Source: a virus. From it: DNA of 23,924 bases. This document shows, one piece after another, positions 8,712 through 14,173 of the stretch. The notes below the pieces were generated by a model. It did no database searches. It saw only the letters and a list, made by a program, of their open reading frames with translations, and was not told the DNA's origin. Position numbers and translations under genes: made by a program. The stretch is taken from the IMG/VR virus record IMGVR_UViG_3300037156_000024, positions 1-23,924 of that record, one strand, 5' to 3'. Position 1 is the stretch's first letter; every line of letters begins with the position of its first letter.

Positions 8712-8793
8712 AATTAAGAAGCCTACAACTAAGAAAGCACCACCGAAGCCGCCCGGTAAGAAAGTCATGCCAAGCAGATCATACTACGCATAA
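8698..8793 (+). CDS. Lys/Pro-rich peptide, 31 aa
   Basis: ATG 8698 overlaps the end of the transporter gene and has GGAGG six bases upstream; TAA is at 8791-8793. The peptide begins MKKPKIKKPTTKKAPPKPPG and ends KKVMPSRSYYA. It has 11 Lys and 7 Pro in 31 residues, no Cys and no hydrophobic core, so it is probably unstructured on its own. It could bind nucleic acid or a membrane. Because it follows an ATP-grasp enzyme and a transporter it could also be a peptide substrate, though phages carry many such small basic proteins. The strong ribosome site and coupling support expression. Confidence 0.6.
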   Translation: MKKPKIKKPTTKKAPPKPPGKKVMPSRSYYA

Positions 8794-8802
8794 GGGGACA
8801 CT

Positions 8803-9054
8803 ATGTCTGAAAGAAGTTGTGAGTCCCATAGGGGGCTCATGGTATGGATTAGGGGGATAGTTTTTCTAGCTTCTTGTTCTGGGGGTCTACTAACATATTC
8901 AGTATTCTGGCAGGCTCCCACTATTCGAGCTGAAGTGGCTAAGGAAGTGGCAAGAATAGATATCGCAGGGCAGAAGATGACTGATCGTATTGACTACCAC
9001 GAACAGGGAATTTACGATCTTAAGCGAAGGGTTACTATCCTAGAAGGGAGATAA
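8803..9054 (+). CDS. Membrane-anchored coiled-coil protein, 83 aa
   Basis: ATG 8803 follows AAGGGGA. A single hydrophobic segment (about 13-34, VWIRGIVFLASCSGG onward) is followed by a charged helix with regular hydrophobic spacing (EVAKEVARIDIAG, YDLKRRVTILEGR). This one-helix-plus-coiled-coil design is seen in small phage membrane proteins near lysis or tail-fibre genes, such as XhlA-like hemolysin/holin accessory proteins. It is not close enough to name. The stop at 9052-9054 is followed at once by the tail adaptor gene at 9056. Confidence 0.55.
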   Translation: MSERSCESHRGLMVWIRGIVFLASCSGGLLTYSVFWQAPTIRAEVAKEVARIDIAGQKMTDRIDYHEQGIYDLKRRVTILEGR

Positions 9055-9055
9055 T

Positions 9056-9586
9056 ATGCCAACTGCTGCACTAATGCCGATGCCTAAGGCTCAGTTCTTT
9101 GATAACGTAGGGCATCCGCTTGCCGGGGGGCTTCTATACACTGCACAAGCCGGGACTCTTGCAGGGCCGGGGCAGGCCTTCCCCAAGTCTACCTTTACCG
9201 ATAGTACAGCAGGTACCGTAAATACTGATCCTGTGGTGCTTGACTCCGCAGGGAGGGCTAACATCTGGCTTGACGGCTTTTACTCCATGGCCCTGTATAC
9301 AGATCTAGGTGTACTGATTTACACTGTGGATAATGTGTCTTCGGCTATCACTGCCCCTGTCACTGTGAGCGGTGCAACGTACATAGACGCAACGGCGGGG
9401 CCAACCAACTTCAATCTGCCAACCGTAGGGGAGGTGATTATTATCAAAATCGACGCTACTGCGAATCCTGTCACGATCACAGCAACTGGAGGGCAGACGG
9501 TCTTGCGGCAGGCGTCGATCAGCCTAACACTGCAAGACGAAAGCATCCATCTCGTTTTGAATGGGATCAACTGGTACAAAATCTAA
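9056..9586 (+). CDS. Tail fibre/tailspike adaptor with head-binding domain
   Basis: A 176-residue protein. The N-terminal half carries the head-binding pattern of P22-type tailspikes and related fibres: MPKAQFFDNVGHPLAGGLLY (about 9-28), then FTDSTAGT...NTDPVVLDSAGRANIWL (about 46-73). This domain docks a fibre or spike onto the virion tail. The second half is beta-rich (GEVIIIKIDATANPVTITA). It ends in an LNGINWYKI terminus, typical of short beta-sandwich fibre proteins. It is short for a full spike, so it probably acts as an adaptor on which other receptor-binding proteins assemble. Neighbours on both sides are small membrane and fibre-type genes. Confidence 0.75.
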   Translation: MPTAALMPMPKAQFFDNVGHPLAGGLLYTAQAGTLAGPGQAFPKSTFTDSTAGTVNTDPVVLDSAGRANIWLDGFYSMALYTDLGVLIYTVDNVSSAITAPVTVSGATYIDATAGPTNFNLPTVGEVIIIKIDATANPVTITATGGQTVLRQASISLTLQDESIHLVLNGINWYKI

Positions 9587-9596
9587 AGGAGGTTTC

Positions 9597-9948
9597 GTGA
9601 AAAGAATAATTTATCTATTACTGGCACTCACCATCTTATCCAGCGCCCCGGCGTACTCTGCCATTCTGGTATTTTCACCAAATGGTAGTTATGTCACGAA
9701 GCCAGATCTTGGCACTGCGGCAACTTCGGCAGACACTGCGGGTAATCGGGGGATTGCCATTCTCAGCCGTTAACACACCGTCTGCCAATTTTAGCGGCTC
9801 ACTACTCGGTGGTAGCGGAGTGTTAAACTATCTGGTTGCACCAAACAATCCTGCATTCTATATCGCCAGTGGAGTAGCCGCGCTGTCAACCAATGTATCC
9901 TTGACCGGTGCGGCTCTATTCGGAACAGTTATTTATCAAGCTCAATAA
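9597..9948 (+). pseudogene. Frameshifted mini-fibre with Sec signal peptide
   Basis: GTG 9597 with AAAGGAGG starts a frame with a signal peptide (KRIIYLLLALTILSSAPAYSA) and then ILVFSPNGSYVTK. It is closely similar to the first 45 or so residues of the spike at 9958. It runs out of frame at TAA 9771-9773. A five-G run at 9748-9752 is the likely site. Removing one G continues the reading as NRGLPFSAVNTPSANFSG and on to a TAA at 9946-9948, giving about 116 residues. The restored C-terminus (LPFSAVNT..., then a TGAALFGTVIY end) looks like the C-terminal beta-sandwich of a phage fibre. This looks like the remnant of a larger paralogous fibre that lost its middle, or else a sequencing error in the G run. 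Confidence 0.6.
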
Positions 9949-9957
9949 GGAGAGATT

Positions 9958-11646
9958 ATGAAACTACTGATTTACTTACTGTTGGTGTTCACCATTATGA
10001 CCAGCACAGCGAATGCTGCTGTTTTGGCCTTCTCCGATAACGGGTCTTACGTCGCAAAGACTACTCTGGCAGCGGTAGCGGTAGCGGCTGACTGCGCCGG
10101 GAAAAGGATCGTCTTCACATCCAGTCAAACACTTACCGCGAATCTTGTCTGGCCCGCAGACCGCGAGCTAGTACAAGGCAGCACTACTGCGACAATCGCC
10201 ACAGCAGGATATACACTCACCATCGACCAAGCATTTCATGCTCCGTCACGGGTCGTTTTCACTGGCACTGGCACAGTTATCATTAACGGTGGCGAAATCG
10301 ACGTTGCATGGTTCGACGGCACGGACGCTTCTACCAAGTGGGCTTTCTGCGCTCGCGGTATCCTGAACACCAACGGGCTTGGAAAGATAGTCGTGTTCTC
10401 CGTTCCAAAAGCAACGGACGCATGGGCGACCACTTTTCTAGCGAACGGGACAGACCCGGTATGGGGGCCGAGGTGGAGGGTAGACGCTCCTATCGTCATT
10501 GACTCCCCTCAGCAAGCAACGGTCATCCGCACCCCGGCAGGTTTCGTTGCAACCACGGCAATGCGTTCAATGTGGCAGCTCGGGACGGCAACAGGGGCGC
10601 TCAAAGTGGATTATATCCATTTTCCCGACAAGCTCTCCATCGAAGGCAACTATGGTCTATGCCAGTACGCTGGGATCATGTACGGCTCCAGCCACATGCA
10701 CGTTCCCTATCAGGAGATATACCGCACGGCAGGATGGTTGATGCAACCGACGATGAATAAACAGGTCAGCGACGTTAAATTCGACTTCATGGACTCCGGC
10801 AGTCTGTACGGTCCTATTCTGACGCTCGACGGTTCAGCGGGCGCAAATAACACAATAACAGACCTAGTGGTCGATTTCATCAACTCGACGGGATTCGCTA
10901 CCGGCTACGCGCCAAATGCACTGGTCCAAATGAACAGCAACTACCACGGGATAAAGCTCGGTAAGATTGTACATCGAGGACTTTCAGCCACCGGATCGGT
11001 GGATGCCACCGGATCAGTGGTTTCGCTCACCAACGTCGGGGCTACGGCACCGAGTGGAGTGTATTACCCGCCTCGATATGACATTCACATTGGTCCTGTG
11101 ACGAATGGTAGCGACACTATTACTGCAAGAGCGATCGCCTTTTCAGATAGAAGCGGGGGGGTTGCTGCAAAGTTCAATGGCGTCACGATTGAGGCAGGGA
11201 GTTGTGTTGTAGACGGCCTGACGCTACCGAGCGATATAGCGTTATTCTATGCGACGGGAACTGTTGTCCAGGGGCTTACACCGGGTCGCAATCTGGCTAT
11301 AGCGTCCGACTGTTCGGGTACCATCGTGACCGGCATAAGCAGGGCAAATATCCTTGATGGCGGCAGCAACACGTTCATTAACGGCAGGATCGGCCCTGGC
11401 ACATACGGGATCAACTCCCCTACGGTAACAGCCTCACCAATGACCTTCGTCAACACCTACCTGTACGACATGGACTTCCTGATCCAAGGCGGGACCGTCA
11501 CCAGCGTAGTTTTCACCAGGGCTACCGTCCCTGCAACATTCTATTCCGGGGCGTCACTAGGATACGGAATCTACCGTCTGGCTCCTGGGGATTCTATTAC
11601 CGTTACATACTCGGCAGCACCAACAATGCGATTCATTCCACGGTAA
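9958..11646 (+). CDS. Beta-helical tailspike-like protein with signal peptide
   Basis: A 562-residue protein with AAGGAGAG before ATG 9958. Residues 1-20 form a typical Sec signal peptide: Lys, a hydrophobic core LLIYLLLVFTIM, then TSTANA|A. The body is rich in Gly, Thr, Ser, Asn and Val with short repeating strands (TATIATAGYTLTID, TGTVIINGGEIDVAWFDGTD). This fits a right-handed beta-helix, as in many phage spikes and polysaccharide lyases or hydrolases. A catalytic site is not obvious. A signal peptide is odd for a virion protein, which is normally assembled in the cytoplasm. Base composition is richer in G+C than the flanking internal-protein genes. Alternatively it could be a secreted or periplasmic phage protein. 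Confidence 0.6.
   Translation: MKLLIYLLLVFTIMTSTANAAVLAFSDNGSYVAKTTLAAVAVAADCAGKRIVFTSSQTLTANLVWPADRELVQGSTTATIATAGYTLTIDQAFHAPSRVVFTGTGTVIINGGEIDVAWFDGTDASTKWAFCARGILNTNGLGKIVVFSVPKATDAWATTFLANGTDPVWGPRWRVDAPIVIDSPQQATVIRTPAGFVATTAMRSMWQLGTATGALKVDYIHFPDKLSIEGNYGLCQYAGIMYGSSHMHVPYQEIYRTAGWLMQPTMNKQVSDVKFDFMDSGSLYGPILTLDGSAGANNTITDLVVDFINSTGFATGYAPNALVQMNSNYHGIKLGKIVHRGLSATGSVDATGSVVSLTNVGATAPSGVYYPPRYDIHIGPVTNGSDTITARAIAFSDRSGGVAAKFNGVTIEAGSCVVDGLTLPSDIALFYATGTVVQGLTPGRNLAIASDCSGTIVTGISRANILDGGSNTFINGRIGPGTYGINSPTVTASPMTFVNTYLYDMDFLIQGGTVTSVVFTRATVPATFYSGASLGYGIYRLAPGDSITVTYSAAPTMRFIPR
10987..11020 (+). repeat. 16-base direct repeat inside the spike gene
   Basis: GCCACCGGATCGGTGG (10987-11002) recurs at 11005-11020 with one mismatch and a two-base gap. 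It keeps frame and duplicates an ATGSV peptide unit (SATGSVDATGSV). Each copy is itself partly palindromic (CCACCGGATCGGTGG). It probably reflects small in-frame duplication within a beta-strand repeat. Confidence 0.5.
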
Positions 11647-11658
11647 AAGGAGGGATAG

Positions 11659-12231
11659 ATGGACACGAACGAAACGCTTAACGAAATGTTTGACGGCGTG
11701 ATCTTAAACAACGAACTGAGCGGCATTCTTGCGGCGGCTTACCGGTTCAGCCATGCGAGCGGTGGCACCTCTGGTTGGTCCTTTGGGCGATGTCAGTTCG
11801 ATGTCAAGAACAACGCCAGCGTTCCCACGCTTCTGAGAAAACTCGGATTCACCAATGAGGAAATGAATTCGATCATAACTGAGGCGGTGGACCCCCGGCA
11901 GTGGAATGCACGGCTTGTAGCGGGGTCGGCAATCATTGACGAGGCTGATACGGCGCAGCTCAGCTATTGCCTAAATAAAGCCTTGAATTTCGATACCACT
12001 TATGGTATAGAGGTAGAGAGTCCTTCCGGCATTCTTGCCGGTGCAGATTACTGCAATCAGTATGGTTCCGAGGGTAACGGCGCAGTCATTTACTACAAGG
12101 CCCTGAAGAGGGCAATCACGGCGCAGGACGTGCTAAACTTCAAGTTGACACAGACTAAATATGGCAGAGAGAATCCTGAAGATTGTAAGAGGCGGTTCAA
12201 CGGCGTAATGAAGGTCGTAAACGCAGCGTAA
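11659..12231 (+). CDS. Putative lysozyme-like peptidoglycan hydrolase (endolysin)
   Basis: A 190-residue soluble protein with AAGGAGGG before ATG 11659. No signal peptide or membrane segment is seen. The region YRFSHASGGTSGWSFGRCQFDV (about 27-48) combines a G-T-S-G turn with SFGRCQFD. That resembles the G-x-S-F-G-x-x-Q-x-D signature of lysozyme-superfamily (muramidase/chitosanase-like) hydrolases. An acidic residue just upstream (NNELSG, Glu18) could be the catalytic acid. It is the first gene of a cluster that contains a holin candidate and a peptidase, consistent with an endolysin. No closer family can be named from sequence alone. A tail-associated hydrolase is an alternative. Confidence 0.42.
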   Translation: MDTNETLNEMFDGVILNNELSGILAAAYRFSHASGGTSGWSFGRCQFDVKNNASVPTLLRKLGFTNEEMNSIITEAVDPRQWNARLVAGSAIIDEADTAQLSYCLNKALNFDTTYGIEVESPSGILAGADYCNQYGSEGNGAVIYYKALKRAITAQDVLNFKLTQTKYGRENPEDCKRRFNGVMKVVNAA

Positions 12232-12250
12232 GCTGCTGAAGAGGTATAAC

Positions 12251-12379
12251 ATGACCGACGAAGAACGAGTCAAACTGTTGGAGAGCTATTCTTACTGCCC
12301 CCAAGGGCAGGCCGGTGAGCACGGACAGCATCCGAAGTGTAAGGAGTGTAGATTCTCAAAGGAGGTGTGCCGTGAATGA
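12251..12379 (+). CDS. Cys-rich mini-protein, 42 aa
   Basis: Starts at ATG 12251 and ends at TGA 12377-12379. An acidic N-terminus (MTDEERVKLLESYSYC) is followed by a compact Cys/His region (GEHGQHPKCKECRFSKEVC). Cys16, Cys34 and Cys37 with Cys44-like spacing near the end, plus His24/His27, could form a zinc knuckle. The ribosome site of the next gene lies within its last codons, and its stop overlaps the GTG start of the holin candidate, so the two are coupled. Upstream AAGAGG serves as a modest ribosome site. Function unknown. Confidence 0.5.
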   Translation: MTDEERVKLLESYSYCPQGQAGEHGQHPKCKECRFSKEVCRE

Positions 12380-12623
12380 TTTTCTAGACAGATATGTCTC
12401 CGTGGTGGAGATTGTCTTTGCCATCGGGCTTATTTGTGCTTTGCCTTATTCCATCTCTGAGAAGGACAATGTAACTACTGGGGCAATCATAGGCGGCATC
12501 CTTGGATACCTAAGAGGCTTTCCCTCGGGAAAGGCTGTCACTCCTCCAGTAGATCCTGCTGTACAGGCCCTCACCAATTTCGTCAATGCAGCTCAAAAGG
12601 CTGCTACAACCCTAACCAAGTAA
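12372..12623 (+). CDS. Holin candidate, two membrane segments
   Basis: GTG 12372 is preferred over an upstream in-frame start at 12315 because a near-perfect AAAGGAGGTG sits just ahead of it. The resulting protein has 83 residues. A first hydrophobic helix (about 10-27, VVEIVFAIGLICALPYSI) and a second (about 35-48, TGAIIGGILGYLRGF) are separated by a charged turn (SEKDN). A short soluble tail follows (FVNAAQKAATTLTK). Size, helix count and position between hydrolase genes fit a class II-like holin, which would form membrane lesions that time lysis. No family-specific motif is visible, so this rests on topology and context. Confidence 0.52.
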   Translation: MNDFLDRYVSVVEIVFAIGLICALPYSISEKDNVTTGAIIGGILGYLRGFPSGKAVTPPVDPAVQALTNFVNAAQKAATTLTK

Positions 12624-12635
12624 AAGGAGAATAAC

Positions 12636-12890
12636 ATGGATTTTACCGCATTTGCACAGAAGCTGTTGGAAGGTATCATGGCGGTTAATGAAGAAACTGT
12701 AAAGTTTGGTGCTGCCATCGGCACGTTCCTCGAAGTTGCTGGGCCGTCCGGCCTCACTGTGGCTACTGACATTCTGACTGACGTTGCTACCAAGTCTATT
12801 ACCCCTAGCCAAGCCATTACTCAGATGGGAGACGTAGCAGCGTTCACCAAGGCCGCGCAGTCTGCTGTTGAAACTATCAAGGCCGGGTAA
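12636..12890 (+). CDS. Small helical protein of the lysis cluster, 84 aa
   Basis: AAAGGAG precedes ATG 12636. The protein is mostly helical and mildly hydrophobic (MDFTAFAQKLLEGIMAV; GAAIGTFLEVAGPSG; DVAAFTKAAQSAVETIKAG). It contains one weak membrane-compatible stretch around residues 24-38. It has no Cys and no known motif. The stop overlaps the start of the downstream peptidase gene (TAATG), so it is translated with it. It might be a holin partner or a small virion component. I do not recognise it. Confidence 0.6.
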   Translation: MDFTAFAQKLLEGIMAVNEETVKFGAAIGTFLEVAGPSGLTVATDILTDVATKSITPSQAITQMGDVAAFTKAAQSAVETIKAG

Positions 12891-13396
12891 TGAACCAAGC
12901 CTATGTAGAGCAGATCTCTCAGACTGGAGACGTAATGCTGGTTCACGGAGACTCCGCCATTCAGAAGGCTATTGAAGTGGGCACATCGTCTGCTTTTTGT
13001 CATGTTGCCCTCCTGGTCCGAGTACCGGGAGGGTTGCTTATTTCTGAGATGGTAGAGGGCGTAGGGTATCAGAGTTTGTCTTTGACAGACTGGCTTGCCG
13101 GTAGAGTCGGTGAGAGTATCTTCTTTGGGCAAGCTCCTGGCGCTGTGCGTCAAGGAGGGGATGAGATCCTAGCAGGTCTGTCCAAGTATGATGAGGCTAA
13201 GGCGTGTGAGTATGATTACGCCGCACTCCCCCTGGTATGGCTCTCGCATCTTACGGGCAAGACTTATGGAGTAGGAGGGGAGGTGTGTAGCCTCAAGGTT
13301 CAGCACGATTGGTTTAACGCAGGGTTTACCTTTTCGGGTGACGCTGCCCCTGCCGATTTCCTGTTTCAATGTGAGAGTGTGTCTTTGCTGAAGTAA
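12890..13396 (+). CDS. Permuted papain-like (YiiX/NlpC-type) peptidase
   Basis: A 168-residue protein with the pattern of circularly permuted NlpC/P60 or YiiX-type Cys hydrolases. GDVMLVHG (13-20) and FCHVALLV (36-43) supply the catalytic His38, and ISEMVEGVGYQ (51-61) an acidic residue (Glu53 or Glu56). YDY at 108-110 is a usual core motif. GGEVCSLKVQ (129-138) supplies the nucleophile Cys133. Such enzymes cut amide bonds in peptidoglycan peptides or act on lipids. As the last gene before the terminator and next to a holin candidate, it is likely to cut cell-wall peptides during lysis or entry. There is no signal peptide, so export would need the holin. Confidence 0.65.
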   Translation: MNQAYVEQISQTGDVMLVHGDSAIQKAIEVGTSSAFCHVALLVRVPGGLLISEMVEGVGYQSLSLTDWLAGRVGESIFFGQAPGAVRQGGDEILAGLSKYDEAKACEYDYAALPLVWLSHLTGKTYGVGGEVCSLKVQHDWFNAGFTFSGDAAPADFLFQCESVSLLK

Positions 13397-13403
13397 AAGT
13401 TTA

Positions 13404-13430
13404 GCCCCTGTTATGAGCAGGGGCTTTTTA
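13404..13430 (+). terminator. Intrinsic terminator between convergent blocks
   Basis: GCCCCTG (13404-13410) pairs perfectly with CAGGGGC (13418-13424) across a seven-base loop and is followed by TTTTTA. It lies eight bases after the peptidase stop and closes the plus-strand late operon. Minus-strand transcripts arriving from the right would see the same stem, but with only a weak T tract beyond it. Confidence 0.85.
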
Positions 13431-13446
13431 GTTTAGTAATGGGTCT

Positions 13447-13512
13447 CTAATTCACTTCGTCATAGTTCGCAAGCACTCCACCGCCTAGATTAATGTCTAC
13501 CTCTAGAGACAT
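13447..13512 (-). CDS. 21-residue peptide at the end of the early operon
   Basis: On the minus strand ATG 13512 is preceded by GGAGGGG with a five-base gap. It overlaps the last codons of the diphosphohydrolase gene in another frame. The peptide reads MSLEVDINLGGGVLANYD plus three residues, then TAG. It is the last frame before the convergent terminator. The ribosome site is stronger than expected by chance. At this length it could be a true small protein or the truncated start of a longer gene. No family is recognised. Confidence 0.4.
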   Translation of the reverse strand: MSLEVDINLGGGVLANYDEVN

Positions 13513-14006
13513 GGTGTCCCCTCCACTACCTGTTTCAAATACGCCATAGCGTTGAATATCAAAGCACACAGCGCCTCTTCCAAGGGTTCAACAGCTTCGG
13601 CCTTATATCCTCTATGGTGCAGATGCCAATCCTCAAAATGCCTATACGCAGAGTCCATGAGAGATTCCTTCGGAATCGACTTCTGCCAGTTGTCCGAAGC
13701 CCTTTGTTCTCCGTCACTCTGAGTCTGGTGCTTTTTCATGTACTTGGCGTACCGCTTGAGAACCAAAGGGTTAAGATAGCCTTCGTACTGAAGTTTATCT
13801 CCTATCGGAGATCGTGTAGCTCCGGTCTTGAAAGTTCTTATGTCCTCCTTTGGGTCAACGGGCTTACCACCGTGGTAGGCAGTAGCTTGAAAATACTCTT
13901 TCTCCGTAGATTTAAGTTCTTCTACTGACACTTCCCTAGTCTCAACATTCTCCCCTTCCGCTTGCCAAAAGACTTTTAACGATTCTGCTAGTGTGTCTTT
14001 TTTCAT
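13503..14006 (-). CDS. dATP/dGTP diphosphohydrolase-family protein (DUF5664-like)
   Basis: A 167-residue protein with GAGGAG before ATG 14006. The core TGATRSPIGDKLQYEGYLNP (about 61-80) continues with LVLKRYAKYMKKH, then DNWQKSIP and a RHFEDWHLHHRG helix (about 121-132). It matches the phage family annotated as dATP/dGTP diphosphohydrolase N-terminal domain (DUF5664), within the MazG-like fold. The relevant acidic and His residues are present in those helices. Family members split dNTPs to dNMP and pyrophosphate, and in some phages supply precursors for modified DNA. Here it is the penultimate early gene. The first 55 residues are acidic and variable. Activity on a particular dNTP is not shown by the sequence. 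Confidence 0.75.
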   Translation of the reverse strand: MKKDTLAESLKVFWQAEGENVETREVSVEELKSTEKEYFQATAYHGGKPVDPKEDIRTFKTGATRSPIGDKLQYEGYLNPLVLKRYAKYMKKHQTQSDGEQRASDNWQKSIPKESLMDSAYRHFEDWHLHHRGYKAEAVEPLEEALCALIFNAMAYLKQVVEGTPCL

Positions 14007-14173
14007 ATACGATCTCCTCGTTCGTCTCTATAATCTTCCCAACTTACAGATTTAAAGACTTGTTTAAGGTTAACCCAGCGTGCAAATCTACGTAGTTCTC
14101 GACTTGGCTGTGTACCGTCTTCAGGAATAAATGGTTGAGCAAAAGGATCTACCTCACCTCCTGGGCCTTGCCC
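14003..14173 (-). other. Protein-like frame with no standard start, between primase and diphosphohydrolase
   Basis: On the minus strand a frame is open from 14173 (after a TGA) to TGA 14005-14003. It carries GEVDPFAQPFIPEDG followed by RELRRFARWVNLKQVF and a charged tail ending ERGDRI. Its stop overlaps the ATG of the diphosphohydrolase (ATGA), as coupled genes in this genome do. It would fill the only sizeable gap in the early operon. An AGGAGG lies at 14162-14157, but no ATG, GTG or TTG follows in frame. Possible explanations are a -1 frameshift out of the primase gene, a rare start such as ATT, or a mutated start codon. Confidence 0.4.

Noticed and set aside
12315-12371. Longer N-terminus for the holin candidate
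   Set aside because: The upstream extension overlaps the Cys-rich mini-protein and has no ribosome site at its start, whereas GTG 12372 has AAAGGAGGTG directly before it.
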